DNA of 64,000 nt from Bordetella sp. BOR01 (GCF_019218885.1 NZ_JAHUWT010000003.1:372001-436000), one strand, 5' to 3'. Counted from the first letter of the stretch, positions 1-9,255 are shown. Translations and numbers: made by a program. The notes: generated from the sequence alone by a model not told the origin.

Positions 1-1137
1 GTCCGGCCAATCGGATACGCCGATACGCGCGGCCAGCCGCAGGGCCGGCTCGCTCAGGGGCCCGGTGGTCATTGCCGTGACATCGATGGGCTGGTCCAGC
101 AGGGCCATCGCCACGCAATACGGCAGGCTGTACTTGGCGTCGTTGGTATCGCGCGGCGCCTGCTTGCGTTCCCAGGGCTGCGCGATGACCAGGCCAGCGC
201 CGTGCGCCACCCGGCAATGCGCCGATTCGATGCGCCGGCCCAATGCCTGCGCCTCGCCGCGCAATTGGTTGGCCGCCTCGAGATACGGATGAATGTAGTG
301 GCAGCAGGGATACAGCTTGAATGCGGCGTCGCGCAAGACCCAGGCGGCCCCCAGGCTGTCGAGCCCGGCCGCCAGCCTGTCCCCCGCCGCCTGGTCGTCG
401 GCGTAGGCCGCGTATATCCCGTGCTTGCCTTCCAGCACCGTCAGCGGGCCGGTCATGCCGGCCATGGCCAGGCCGGCGGCCCATAGGCCCGCATGCGCGG
501 CCCAGCCCGGGTGCAGCGCCTTGACGTTGGAGCCATCGCTCAAGAATTCGAATATGCCGCTGGCCTGGCTACCCGCGATACCGCCGGCGCGCGCCACGAT
601 GTCGGCCGGCGCGCCGCGCGCGGCAGCCGCCAGCATGGCCGCCACGACGGCGCCGCCCACCGACGTGACCTGGAAGCCGCGGCGCTGGAACGCGCCAGCC
701 GCCGCCTGTCCGACACGCACCAGCAGTTCCCAGCCGGCCACGGTCAGCCGCACGACCTCGGGCAGGCCCAGATCCAGTTCCTGCGCCACCGCCAACACCG
801 GCGGCACGATGACCGAACTGCCATGCACGATCGAGCCCATATGCGTATCGTCGTACTCCAGCGAGTGCATGGATGCGCCGTTGGCCAAGGCCGCCACCGT
901 GGCGGGCGCGGAGATACCCATGCCCAGCACCGCGGCCTTGCCCGGCGCGGGAAACTGGGCCAGCAGCTTCGCCAGGAAGGCACGGTGCGCCGGCACGCTG
1001 GACGCGGCCAGCCCCACGCCGATCGCATCGGCCAGGTGCAGGCGGGCCAGTTGCTGCACATCGTGCGGAACATCGCGCAGCGACAGGCCATGCAGGAAGA
1101 CCGCCATGCGCACTGCGGCGGGCTGGCTGGCGCTCAT
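1..1137 (-). CDS. MmgE/PrpD family protein, 3' part cut by window edge
   Basis: The reading frame begins at the ATG at 1137 and stays open to base 1, giving about 379 residues of a protein family that usually has about 450. The stretch MRMAVF-like start, then LHLADAIGVGLAASS and the LEYDDTHMGS segment are typical of the MmgE/PrpD fold (2-methylcitrate dehydratase, iminodisuccinate epimerase and relatives). Its start overlaps the stop of the flavoprotein gene by ATGA, so the two are translationally coupled. It is the last visible gene of the operon that starts at 11732. The substrate cannot be told from sequence; the neighbours suggest a small dicarboxylic acid or amide. The end of the gene lies outside the window. 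Confidence 0.85.
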   Translation of the reverse strand, partial: MSASQPAAVRMAVFLHGLSLRDVPHDVQQLARLHLADAIGVGLAASSVPAHRAFLAKLLAQFPAPGKAAVLGMGISAPATVAALANGASMHSLEYDDTHMGSIVHGSSVIVPPVLAVAQELDLGLPEVVRLTVAGWELLVRVGQAAAGAFQRRGFQVTSVGGAVVAAMLAAAARGAPADIVARAGGIAGSQASGIFEFLSDGSNVKALHPGWAAHAGLWAAGLAMAGMTGPLTVLEGKHGIYAAYADDQAAGDRLAAGLDSLGAAWVLRDAAFKLYPCCHYIHPYLEAANQLRGEAQALGRRIESAHCRVAHGAGLVIAQPWERKQAPRDTNDAKYSLPYCVAMALLDQPIDVTAMTTGPLSEPALRLAARIGVSDWPD

Positions 1138-2543
1138 GCCCGCGGCTCCGCGGCCGCGCGGCCGGCCAGGTAGCCCAGGCCGATAGCCGTCAGCAGGCCA
1201 TTGCCCGAACAATAGCCCTCGGCGCCCGAACTGCCGCTGATGCCCGCCGCCGCGCCGCCGCCGGCATACAGCCCGGCGATGGCCGAACCGTCGTCACGCA
1301 ACACCCGGCCGGCCGCGTCGACCGCCAACCCGCCCTGGGTGTGGAACAGGCCCGGCGTCACCCGGCAGATCCACAGTTTTCCCGTCAGCGGCGCCATGCC
1401 GAAATGCCTGCGCCCTTGCGGATCGGCGCTGGCGCCCTCGGCGCCGGCCGCCTGGTTGTAATCGGCCAGCGTGCGCGCCAGCGCCGCTTGCGGCAGTTCG
1501 AAAATGGCGGCCAGCCCCGCCACGCTGTCGCTGCCCTTCACGCCGTTGTGGTCGACCAGTTCCTGGAATTCTTCTTCTTTGCTCGCCAGGGCCTTGATCC
1601 GGTCGTCGAAAATGGCATACACCGGGCCTGCCTGGCCCAACACCCGCTTTGCATAGCCCGAATAGCCCAGGTCTTCGTTGCCGAAGCGCTGGCCGGCCGC
1701 ATTCACCAGAATGCCGCCCTTCTCTATCGTGGTCCACGACAGCAGCGATCCATGCGGATAGGCCACCGCCGCATAACCCTGGTAGGCCTGCATGTTCGCC
1801 AGCCGCGCGCCCAGCTGCCGGCCCCAGAGCACGGCCTCGCCCTCGCTGCCCAGCGCGCCGAAGTACTCGGCACCCGCGATCTCGGTGCAGTACGTTCGCA
1901 CCAGTTCGCGGTTGGCGGCAAATCCATTGGTGGCCAGGATCACCCCGCGGGCGCCGATGCGCGATGTCTCGATGCCGGGCCCCGTCACCGCCGCGCCGAC
2001 GATCGCGCCGCCATCGTCCACATACAGGGTGGACACGGCATTGTTCACGGCCAGGGGGATGTCGCGGCGGCCAACCGCGGCCAGCAAATCGTCCACCAGA
2101 TCCTGTCCCCGCCGCGACACCGGCGCATGCAGGCGCGGCACGGTGTGACCTACGTGGCAGTAGTCGGTAATCAGCGCCATGCGGGCACCCACGGTGTCGA
2201 CCAGCCATTCGCACAGGCTGGCCGATAGCGCGGCCATGCGGCGCGTCAACGCAGGCAGCTCACTGTGGCCGGCCATGCGCTCCAGGTCGGCAACCATATG
2301 GTCGGCCGAGTCGGCGATGCCTGCCTCGCGCTGAAAGCGGCTGCCGGCGCCCGGCACCGATCCCGTGCTCAGCGAAGAATTGCCCCCGGGGCGCTCGCGC
2401 TTTTCCAGGATGGCCACGCCGGCACCCTTGTCATGTGCCGCGATGGCGGCAGCCAGGCCGCAAGCGCCGGCCCCCACCACCAGTACATCCACCTCCATAT
2501 CCCATTCGGTGCCGGGGTCGTGCCGCTCGATGACTGCTTGCAT
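1134..2543 (-). CDS. FAD-dependent dehydrogenase of the fumarate reductase/succinate dehydrogenase flavoprotein family
   Basis: A 469-residue flavoprotein. Near the N-terminus it has the dinucleotide-binding motif VVGAGACGLAAAIAA followed by an acidic strand end (ILEKRERPGGNSS), and near the C-terminus the second FAD motif LYAGGGAAAGISG followed by GNGLLTAIGLGYLAGR. This arrangement is seen in soluble fumarate-reductase-like, tricarballylate dehydrogenase and 3-ketosteroid dehydrogenase proteins. The ATG at 2543 is chosen because AAGGA lies seven bases before it; a GTG three bases upstream is also open. It sits between two MmgE/PrpD genes, which suggests it introduces or removes a double bond in the same carboxylic intermediate. 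The exact substrate is unknown. Confidence 0.85.
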   Translation of the reverse strand: MQAVIERHDPGTEWDMEVDVLVVGAGACGLAAAIAAHDKGAGVAILEKRERPGGNSSLSTGSVPGAGSRFQREAGIADSADHMVADLERMAGHSELPALTRRMAALSASLCEWLVDTVGARMALITDYCHVGHTVPRLHAPVSRRGQDLVDDLLAAVGRRDIPLAVNNAVSTLYVDDGGAIVGAAVTGPGIETSRIGARGVILATNGFAANRELVRTYCTEIAGAEYFGALGSEGEAVLWGRQLGARLANMQAYQGYAAVAYPHGSLLSWTTIEKGGILVNAAGQRFGNEDLGYSGYAKRVLGQAGPVYAIFDDRIKALASKEEEFQELVDHNGVKGSDSVAGLAAIFELPQAALARTLADYNQAAGAEGASADPQGRRHFGMAPLTGKLWICRVTPGLFHTQGGLAVDAAGRVLRDDGSAIAGLYAGGGAAAGISGSSGAEGYCSGNGLLTAIGLGYLAGRAAAEPRA

Positions 2544-2615
2544 CACTGGTTCCTTCCGCTTGCCCTGGCCGTGCCAAGGCGGTTCATCGGTACCGCGCCT
2601 GGCGCGGCCTGCCGC

Positions 2616-4046
2616 TCAGGCGGCGGTAAGTGCCTGCATCCATTCGTGCCATGGGCCATGCAAGGGCGGCACGCCCGGGGGCACCTGGGCCTGGCCGGCG
2701 GCCATGTCGACCAAGGCATGCAGGACGCGCGGCGCCTGGGGGGCCTGTCCACGGCATAGCGACTCGATCTTGGACCAGACATCCTGGTCGTCGAAGGGCT
2801 GGTCCGGCCCGCCGCGCGCGCTCCAGCACGTCTGTTCCAGCGTGCCATCCGCTGTCTCAAGTGCCACCGTCGCGGGGCGGTCCAGGGGCCAGGGCCTGGG
2901 ATCGGGAAATGGCTGCAGCGACACCAGGCGGCGCAGCCGCGCAATGCGCGGATCAGCCAACGACGCGCTGTCGAAGGCCGTGGCGCCGCCATGCCCATGC
3001 ACGACGGCCGCCGCCACGGCGTGCGGCAGCGAGAACTTCGCTCCCAGCGTCGTGGTCGGTTCGCGGTTGTCCAGGCCATGGGCCAACGGATGCGCCAGAA
3101 CCCGAATCGCGGTAACGCGGTCACCGCCCAGCAAAGACGCATCGCCGGCAATCAGCGCCTGCACCGCCTCGATGGCAGAGTGGGCGTACTGGCAGCAGGC
3201 GTTGATCTTCTGGTAGCCATACGCCACCGCCCATTCGCCCTCGTCGTGAAATGCCGCCAGGTCGGTGGCGGCGCCCAGGGCGGTGACGTAGACGTCGTAC
3301 GGCGTACAGGCACTGCCGCCTATGCCGGCTTGCGCCTGCTCGACCGCCAGCATGCCCATGGCTGCCCCCTGCGCGGCCCAGGCATTGCGAACCAGCACCC
3401 CTTGCAGTGCCTGGTTGAATGGGCCGGCCATGCCCATCGAGCAGGCACCCGCCACCGCACTCAGCACGGTGTCGGGCGGCAAGCGGCGCAAGATGGCGAC
3501 GCCGGCGGCGGCTCCCACCGGCGCCAACAGGGCGTGCGGATGAATGCGCATGGGCGTGAAACGCCACGCGCGCGCCACGCGCGTGACCAGTTCGTAGGCC
3601 AGCACCAGCGCGTGCAGCACGTCGCTGGCGCTCGCGCGCTCTTGTTCGGCCGTGGCCATCAAGGCCGGCAGCACGTACAGGCCGCCATGGCACACTGCCT
3701 TGCGATAGCCCTCGTCCAGTTCGTTCCAGCCCATCGCCAGGGCATTCTGCGTAGCGGCGGCATAGGGGCCGACGCCTGGCGCATGCGGAGCAAGCAGCGA
3801 CGCGCCGCCCTGCGGCGGCCGCGCCAGCATGACCTGCCGGGCCTGCGCGACTTGCGGCTCGTCCAGCGCGCTGAACGCCGCGGACACATCGTCGGCCACG
3901 ATCATGGCGGCGCGCCGGCGTACCGGTGCGGCAAGGTCTTGCCATTGCGCGGCAACCACCCGCCGCACGCAGGCCGCGAAGGCGTCCGCCGCCGCCTGCC
4001 GGGCCGCCGCGTCCGCCGCGGGATCAGGGTTCAGAACAGGTCCCAT
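2616..4046 (-). CDS. MmgE/PrpD family protein
   Basis: A full-length 476-residue member of the MmgE/PrpD family, an all-helical hydro-lyase/epimerase fold without a metal cofactor. Recognisable segments are ADDVSAAFSALDEP near residue 50, the NALAMGWNELDEGYRKA block (this family's usual N-x-x-x-x-x-x-D-x-D region) and KINACCQYAHSAIEA in the C-terminal half, matching the KLYPCCHYIHP block of the second PrpD gene at 1-1137. The ATG at 4046 is preceded by AGGAG six bases away and lies 16 bases inside livF, so it is coupled to the transporter. It differs clearly from the other PrpD gene and is not a recent duplicate. Substrate not assignable. Confidence 0.85.
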   Translation of the reverse strand: MGPVLNPDPAADAAARQAAADAFAACVRRVVAAQWQDLAAPVRRRAAMIVADDVSAAFSALDEPQVAQARQVMLARPPQGGASLLAPHAPGVGPYAAATQNALAMGWNELDEGYRKAVCHGGLYVLPALMATAEQERASASDVLHALVLAYELVTRVARAWRFTPMRIHPHALLAPVGAAAGVAILRRLPPDTVLSAVAGACSMGMAGPFNQALQGVLVRNAWAAQGAAMGMLAVEQAQAGIGGSACTPYDVYVTALGAATDLAAFHDEGEWAVAYGYQKINACCQYAHSAIEAVQALIAGDASLLGGDRVTAIRVLAHPLAHGLDNREPTTTLGAKFSLPHAVAAAVVHGHGGATAFDSASLADPRIARLRRLVSLQPFPDPRPWPLDRPATVALETADGTLEQTCWSARGGPDQPFDDQDVWSKIESLCRGQAPQAPRVLHALVDMAAGQAQVPPGVPPLHGPWHEWMQALTAA

Positions 4047-4726
4047 AGGCTCTCCTGGCCAAGCAGGTCGGCACTGGCGCCGTCGTAGATCACGCGCCCC
4101 GACTTGATCACGATGGCTCGCTCGACATTCTGCAGCGTGGCTTGCACATTCTGTTCCACGATCACGATCGTGGTCTTGCGGCTGCGGTTGATCTCGCTGA
4201 TGCTTGCCAGCACATCGCGCACGATCACGGGTGCCAGGCCGATGGTGGGCTCGTCGAGCAGCAGGATCGAAGGCTGCGTCATCAGGGCCATGCCCAGGGC
4301 CAGCATCTGCTGCTGCCCGCCGCTGAGCGAGCCGGCCACTTGCTCGCTGCGTTCGGCCAGCAGCGGGAACAAGGCATGGACTTCGTCAAAGGCCCGCTTG
4401 CGCGCCGCCAGGTCGTGGCGCATGCCGGCGATATTCAGGTTCTGCTGCACCTGCAGGTCGCGAAAGACATTGTTGCCCTGGGGCACGAACGCCATGCCAT
4501 AAGTCACGTTCACGTGCACTTCATTGGCGCGCACCACCTGGCCGCGATACTGCACGCTGCCCTGCACGCGCTCCAGGTCGCCCATGCAGGCCTTGAGCAG
4601 GGTCGTCTTGCCCGCGCCGTTATGGCCGAATATGCCGACGCGCTGCCCATCGGGCACCTGGATCGACAGGTCGTGCAACACATGCAGCTTGCCATAGTGC
4701 ACGTTGAGGTCTTTCAGTTCCAGCAT
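4031..4726 (-). CDS. livF: Branched-chain-type ABC transporter ATPase, LivF-like
   Basis: A 231-residue cytoplasmic ATPase. It shows Walker A (GHNGAGKT, residues about 34-41), the signature LSGGQQQ, Walker B (ILLLDEPTIGL) and the H-loop region replaced by the usual IVEQNVQ of LivF proteins. Length and motif spacing fit LivF. It pairs with the LivG gene just upstream (22 bases between them) and the permeases LivM and LivH. The family carries branched-chain amino acids, but many paralogues take up amides, urea or aromatic acids, and the enzymes around this copy suggest a non-amino-acid ligand. Confidence 0.93.
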   Translation of the reverse strand: MLELKDLNVHYGKLHVLHDLSIQVPDGQRVGIFGHNGAGKTTLLKACMGDLERVQGSVQYRGQVVRANEVHVNVTYGMAFVPQGNNVFRDLQVQQNLNIAGMRHDLAARKRAFDEVHALFPLLAERSEQVAGSLSGGQQQMLALGMALMTQPSILLLDEPTIGLAPVIVRDVLASISEINRSRKTTIVIVEQNVQATLQNVERAIVIKSGRVIYDGASADLLGQESLWDLF

Positions 4727-4748
4727 TCGATGTCCCCGGTGGCGGCGG

Positions 4749-5507
4749 TCATTGGCCGAAGTACAGGTCGGCCAGCGTCTTGCTTTGCAGCAGCGTGGCC
4801 ACGTCGCCGCGTTCCAGGATCCGGCCTTGCGCCATGAACACGGCGCTGTTGCACAGATCGCGAATGAACGACACGTTGTGCTCTACCACGCACACGGCCC
4901 GCCCCGACGCGGCCTCTTCGCGAACGATCTCGCGCATCGTCTCGTAGGCCATGCCCTCGACGCCCGCCATCGGCTCATCCAGCAACAACAGCGGCCCCTG
5001 GCTCATCAACGCGCGCGCCAGGCCCACCAGCTTTTGCTGCCCGAACGTGATGTCGTTGACGTTGGCATCGGCCAGCGCCGACAGTTTCATGCGCTGCAAG
5101 ATCCGCATGGCTCGCTCGCGAGACTGCTGCTCGGCGCGCCGTATGGCGGCACCCGCCGTCAGCAGCCGCCATAGCGATTCGCCCGGGTAGTCGGTGGCCG
5201 CCACCAGCAGGTTTTCCAGCACGCTCAACGAACCGAACAGGCGCATGTGCTGCCAGGTACGCGCAACGCCGGCACGCGCCCGCGCATACAGCGGCATGCC
5301 CGACAACGCCCGCCCGTCGAGCAAGATGGATCCGCTATCGGCCGGAAATACGCCCGATATCAGGTTGAACAGCGACGTCTTGCCCGCCCCGTTCGGCCCG
5401 ATCAGGCCCAGGATCTCGCCGGCCTTGAGTTCCAGCGTGATCTGGTCGGCCACCACCACGCCGCCGAAGCGCTTGCATACGCCTTGCAGGCTCAGCACGC
5501 TATTCAT
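4749..5507 (-). CDS. livG: Branched-chain-type ABC transporter ATPase, LivG-like
   Basis: The ATG at 5507 gives 252 residues and has a G-rich ribosome site (GGGGG) just before it; an upstream ATG at 5528 would add seven residues. Walker A is GPNGAGKTS, Walker B is LLLLDEPMAGVEG, and the H-loop is VVEHNVSF. The signature reads ITFGQQKLVGLARAL in place of LSGGQ, which is normal for LivG, where a YGQQ or FGQQ form is common. The gene overlaps the end of livM by eight bases. It would form the ATPase heterodimer with LivF on the inner face of the membrane. Confidence 0.93.
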   Translation of the reverse strand: MNSVLSLQGVCKRFGGVVVADQITLELKAGEILGLIGPNGAGKTSLFNLISGVFPADSGSILLDGRALSGMPLYARARAGVARTWQHMRLFGSLSVLENLLVAATDYPGESLWRLLTAGAAIRRAEQQSRERAMRILQRMKLSALADANVNDITFGQQKLVGLARALMSQGPLLLLDEPMAGVEGMAYETMREIVREEAASGRAVCVVEHNVSFIRDLCNSAVFMAQGRILERGDVATLLQSKTLADLYFGQ

Positions 5508-6375
5508 GGTTGCCCCCGGCCGAGACACGCTTGCTCGAGGGCACCAGCCCCTGCGGCCGCAAGAACAGGAACAGGATCACCAGCGACGTGAAGATCACCC
5601 CCTGCAGCGGCCCCATGACGGAAGACGGCAGGTTCAGGAAGGTAATCGCTTCCGGCAGCAGCAACAGCAACACCGCGCCCACCACCGGCCCGTAGACCGA
5701 CCCCATCCCCCCCACCACGACCATGGTCAGGATCATGGCCGACTGCAAGATCTGGAACTGATCGGGCGTCAGGTATTGGTAGTAGTAGGCATACAGCCCG
5801 CCCGCCACGCCGGCCACGCCCGAGCCTACCGCGAAGATGGCGATCTTGATGTTCATGGCATTGCGGCCCAGCGCCCGAAACGCCAGTTCGTCATCGCGCA
5901 TGGCCTGGATCGCCCGGCCGTACGGCCCGCGCACCAGGGCCCGCAGCGCCACCACCACCAGCACGGCCAGGCCCAGCGCTACCGCCGCGAACACCTGGCT
6001 GCGGTGTTCCTGCACCACATTGGGTATGCCGCCCAGTCCGCTGGCGCCCCCCACGAACTCCAGGTTCTTGATGATCTCCAGCAGCCCCAGCTGGAACCCG
6101 ATGCTGGTGATCAACAGGTAATCGCCGGAAATGCGCAAGGACGGAAGCGACAGCATGAACGAGGCCAGCATGGCCACCACGAAGCCCGCCGCGACGCTAA
6201 GCACGGGGTGCAGGCCGAACTGCGTGCTCAAGACCCCCACGGTATAGGCGCCCAGCGCGAAGAAGATCGGATGTGCGATGCTGATCAGCCCGCCGAAGCC
6301 GATGATCAGGTTGAAGCTGGACGCCAGAATCACGTACAGCCCGATCAGCACCAGTAAAGAAGCTACATATTCCAT
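5500..6375 (-). CDS. livM: Branched-chain-type ABC transporter permease, LivM-like
   Basis: A 291-residue inner-membrane permease. The ATG at 6375 begins MEYVASLLVLIGLYVILA, the expected first membrane helix; the open frame extends upstream but that part overlaps livH and has no membrane character. Hydrophobic helices follow each other along the length, and the EAA-like cytoplasmic loop reads ALVRGPYGRAIQAMRDDELAFRALGRN, the LivM form. The C-terminus LFLFLRPQGLVPS is typical. It starts 20 bases after livH and pairs with it to form the translocation pore. Confidence 0.93.
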   Translation of the reverse strand: MEYVASLLVLIGLYVILASSFNLIIGFGGLISIAHPIFFALGAYTVGVLSTQFGLHPVLSVAAGFVVAMLASFMLSLPSLRISGDYLLITSIGFQLGLLEIIKNLEFVGGASGLGGIPNVVQEHRSQVFAAVALGLAVLVVVALRALVRGPYGRAIQAMRDDELAFRALGRNAMNIKIAIFAVGSGVAGVAGGLYAYYYQYLTPDQFQILQSAMILTMVVVGGMGSVYGPVVGAVLLLLLPEAITFLNLPSSVMGPLQGVIFTSLVILFLFLRPQGLVPSSKRVSAGGNHE

Positions 6376-6395
6376 GAGTGACTCCGATCCGCGTA

Positions 6396-7316
6396 TCAGG
6401 TGCCCGCCGCGGCCGACGTGGCCGCGGGTTTCCCGCGCCGCCGGCGTGCCAGGCGCACCCCTTGCGGGAAGAACAGGATCGTGATGAACAGCAGCGCATA
6501 CAGGATCAGGCTTTGCCAGGCAGACGGAATGACCAGGATGCTGAAGGCGCGCAGCAACCCCAGGAACACGGCCGCGATGGCCGCTCCGAACACATTGCCC
6601 ATGCCGCCCAGCAAGGCTGCGATAACCGCGAACAGCATCATTTCCAGGGGCGTGTTGGGCACCATCGACGCCCGCGTGCCGAACAGGTACATGCCGGCGG
6701 CGATCAGCACCGCCGCAATCACGAACGTCAGCGCATAGACCCGCCTGACATTCACCCCGTACAACCGGCTCAGGTGCGGGTTGTCGGCTGCCGCGATCAT
6801 GTACTGCCCGTGGCGCGTGCGCTTCATGACGAAGAACAGCAGCGCCATCAAGACCACCGTGAATGCAATGGCCTTCAAGTCCCATTCGCTGACCACCACC
6901 CCACCCACGATATACGAGGCCGACATGATGGTCGCCGCCAGCGACACCGGCTCGGTGCCGGCAACCATGGCCAGCAGGTACTGCACCAGTTCGGACAACA
7001 CCAAGGTGAAGATGAAGAAGGTCAGCGGCGGCGAATGGCGGCGGCGGAACGTCTGCAATCCGTATACCTCCATGGCCAGTGCCGCGGCGATGGCCGCGGC
7101 CGCGCCCAGCGCGAACGCGGCGTAGCCCGGCCAGCCCAGTTTCTGTATGGCCAGGTACATCGTGTAGTAGGCAATCCCCATCAGTCCGGCCTGGGCGAAG
7201 TTCCATACCTTCACCACCTTCAGCACCAATGCGAAGGCCGCCGCCAGCAGCACCGCATAGGTCGAGTTGGCCAGGCCGGTCCAGAAGATCTGCAATAGGG
7301 TCTGGAAATCCAGCAT
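6396..7316 (-). CDS. livH: Branched-chain-type ABC transporter permease, LivH-like
   Basis: A 306-residue permease. The ATG at 7316 (MLDFQTLLQ) is chosen because AGGAGCAGG stands directly upstream; the longer frame from a TTG at 7331 would place that ribosome site inside the gene. It has about eight hydrophobic segments and the loop RTRHGQYMIAAADNPHLSRLYGVNVRRV, the LivH counterpart of the EAA loop. The C-terminal LFITILFFPQGV is characteristic. It lies 54 bases after the receptor gene and 20 before livM, in the order livK-H-M-G-F. Confidence 0.93.
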   Translation of the reverse strand: MLDFQTLLQIFWTGLANSTYAVLLAAAFALVLKVVKVWNFAQAGLMGIAYYTMYLAIQKLGWPGYAAFALGAAAAIAAALAMEVYGLQTFRRRHSPPLTFFIFTLVLSELVQYLLAMVAGTEPVSLAATIMSASYIVGGVVVSEWDLKAIAFTVVLMALLFFVMKRTRHGQYMIAAADNPHLSRLYGVNVRRVYALTFVIAAVLIAAGMYLFGTRASMVPNTPLEMMLFAVIAALLGGMGNVFGAAIAAVFLGLLRAFSILVIPSAWQSLILYALLFITILFFPQGVRLARRRRGKPAATSAAAGT

Positions 7317-7370
7317 TCCTGCTCCTAGCAAGGCGGCCAGGGCCGCCTCTTGAAGACGCGATGGGCGCGT

Positions 7371-8534
7371 TTACTCGACCGTGGCTACCGGCGTGAACGC
7401 ACCGTTCTTGACCTCGAACAGGTACACCGGCTTCTTCACCCGATGGTCGGGACTGACCAGCAGCTTGCCCGTCATGGGCAGGTCGAATTCGGCGATATCG
7501 ACCAGTGCCTTGCGCATGTTCGCCCCCGACAGCGGCTGGCCGGTTTTCAGCAGATGGCTGTACAGGTCGCTGATCAGGTAGGGCATGTCATACAGGTATT
7601 GGGTATACGGCAGCCCGTTGGGGATGCGGCCCTCGGTCTTTTTCCAGCGCTCGACGAATTCGGCGATTTCCGGATTCTGCTCGGCCGACGGCGCCAGCGC
7701 CGAGACCAGCAGGCCCTCGGCGGCCGCCCCCAGTTGCTGTATGACCTTGGGGTTGTAGCCCGCCGAGTAGGTGGAGATCGGCTGCTTGATACCCAGCTGG
7801 CGCAGTTGGGCAATCACTTGCGGCAGGTCGGAAACCAGCCCCTGCACGTGGATGATGTCGGGGTTCGATGTCCGCACCTTCAGCAGCGCCCCCGTGTAAT
7901 CGGTCGATTGCGCATCGTAGGCTTCATAGGCCACTACCTTGCCGCCCATCTGCTGGAACGCTTCACGGTAGATCTTGGCGCCTTCCACCCCGCTGTCGTT
8001 GTGGATATACAGCACGGCGGCCCGCTCCTTCTTCAGCGTGTCGCGTGCGTATCTTGCCTGCGCGACGACGTCCACGTCCGCCAGCGGGTAGGTGGTGTAG
8101 ATGTAGTCGCCCAGCTTGGCGATCTCGGGCGAATTCGCTCCCACGCTCAGGCCCAGCACTTCACTGCGATTGGCGATCGGCGCAACGGCCTTGACCACGG
8201 CGCTCCAGGCAGTGCCGAACACCGGCACTTTATCCACGTTCACCAGGCGGTTCACCGCGTTGATCCCCAGCCGCGGATCGGCCTGGGTATCCAGCAGGAT
8301 CATCTCGAGCGGATGTCCGTCGACCCCGCCCTTCGCGTTGATGTCCTGTACCGCCCATTGCGCGGCCTTGGCCTGGTCGGCGCCGAACAGCGCCTGCGAA
8401 CCGGTCAGCGGCATGGCCAGGCCGAACTTCAGGGGTGTCTTGGCGGCGGGCTGCGCCATGGCAGTGCCGGACCATCCAGTGCACGCGGCGGCCAGCGCCA
8501 GCGCGGCCACGAGGTTTCTGCGAACTTGTTTCAT
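7371..8534 (-). CDS. Periplasmic substrate-binding protein of the branched-chain ABC transporter, LivK-like
   Basis: A 387-residue type I periplasmic binding protein. The N-terminus is a clear Sec signal (MKQVRRNLVAALALAAACTG then WSGTAMAQ, cleavage probably after AMA). The mature part opens with PLKFGLAMPLTGSQALFGADQAKAAQWAVQDIN, the standard first lobe, and has ILLDTQADPRLGINAVNRLV. AAGGGGAA six bases before the ATG supports the start. It lies between the amidohydrolase gene and livH, so import and hydrolysis are transcribed together. The ligand is probably the substrate or product of the two hydrolases, but this is an inference from position only. Confidence 0.92.
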   Translation of the reverse strand: MKQVRRNLVAALALAAACTGWSGTAMAQPAAKTPLKFGLAMPLTGSQALFGADQAKAAQWAVQDINAKGGVDGHPLEMILLDTQADPRLGINAVNRLVNVDKVPVFGTAWSAVVKAVAPIANRSEVLGLSVGANSPEIAKLGDYIYTTYPLADVDVVAQARYARDTLKKERAAVLYIHNDSGVEGAKIYREAFQQMGGKVVAYEAYDAQSTDYTGALLKVRTSNPDIIHVQGLVSDLPQVIAQLRQLGIKQPISTYSAGYNPKVIQQLGAAAEGLLVSALAPSAEQNPEIAEFVERWKKTEGRIPNGLPYTQYLYDMPYLISDLYSHLLKTGQPLSGANMRKALVDIAEFDLPMTGKLLVSPDHRVKKPVYLFEVKNGAFTPVATVE

Positions 8535-8563
8535 GTCATTCCCCTTGCGATTGTGTGGACAAC

Positions 8564-9244
8564 TTAGCCGCCGACTTTCTGCAGGCTGGCAATGACCGAT
8601 TCGGTAGTTCCGACATCGGCGTATTTTTCGGACATGTCGAACAGGTTGACCGCGTGCGATACCTGGCTGCGGTCATACACCGCGTCCTGGGGCACCATCA
8701 CTTTGAAGTTCAGCGAAAAGGCATCCACCACGCTGCCGCGCACGCAACCGCTGGTGGTGCAGCCCGTGACGATCAGGGTGTCGGCCTGCAGGTCGATCAG
8801 GTGGCTGGCCAGCGCGGTGCCGAAGAACGCGCTGGGGTGCTTCTTGGGCAGCAGGACATCGCCGTCGCGCGGCGCCACTTCTTTCACGAAATCGTAGCCG
8901 TGGGCCGGAATGTTCATGATGGCGGGCACCTTCTCGGCCAGGCGGCCGCCCTCGGCCGCCTTCTTCGGCGCCACGTGCGGATACAGCACGGGCCAGTTCT
9001 TGGCCCTGAAGACGGCCAGCAGCTTCTGGATGTTCGCCACCGCGTGCCAACCGGTTTCGCCGCAACTGGTGGGGAATTCCTTGATCGCTTCCCAGAAAGG
9101 CTGCGGCGTGGTGCCCACCGTCCGGTATTGCACGTCGATGATCAACAGGGCCGGGCGCACGCCCAGCCCCGACGGCCGGCCAAAACCCGCCGCCCGGTAG
9201 GCGCGCTGCTCATCCTCGCTGATGATGTTGTCCCAGGGTTTCAT
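8564..9244 (-). CDS. Isochorismatase-family cysteine amidohydrolase
   Basis: A 226-residue protein from the ATG at 9244, which has AAGGAAA seven bases upstream. The catalytic triad of the family is visible: Asp37 in ALLIIDVQ, Lys134 in LLPKKHPSAFFG, and Cys167 in TGCTTSGCVRGS; the non-proline cis peptide region is intact. The clade with GFG..LG..PALLIIDVQ and the C-terminal SHAVNLFDMSEKYADV includes N-carbamoylsarcosine and maleamate amidohydrolases, which release ammonia from a carbamoyl or amide group. Eleven bases downstream of the cyclic-amide hydrolase, it would act on the ring-opened product. A paralogue is at 54682-55392. Confidence 0.88.
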   Translation of the reverse strand: MKPWDNIISEDEQRAYRAAGFGRPSGLGVRPALLIIDVQYRTVGTTPQPFWEAIKEFPTSCGETGWHAVANIQKLLAVFRAKNWPVLYPHVAPKKAAEGGRLAEKVPAIMNIPAHGYDFVKEVAPRDGDVLLPKKHPSAFFGTALASHLIDLQADTLIVTGCTTSGCVRGSVVDAFSLNFKVMVPQDAVYDRSQVSHAVNLFDMSEKYADVGTTESVIASLQKVGG

Positions 9245-9255
9245 TGCGGTTTCCT

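Noticed and set aside
4749-5507. LivG signature motif ITFGQQK in place of LSGGQ looked like a defect
   Set aside because: LivG proteins regularly have a YGQQ or FGQQ form here; all other ATPase motifs are intact.
5500-7206. A 568-codon open frame that could suggest a LivH-LivM fusion
   Set aside because: The N-terminal half is the shadow of livH in another frame; LivM begins at the ATG at 6375 with its first membrane helix.
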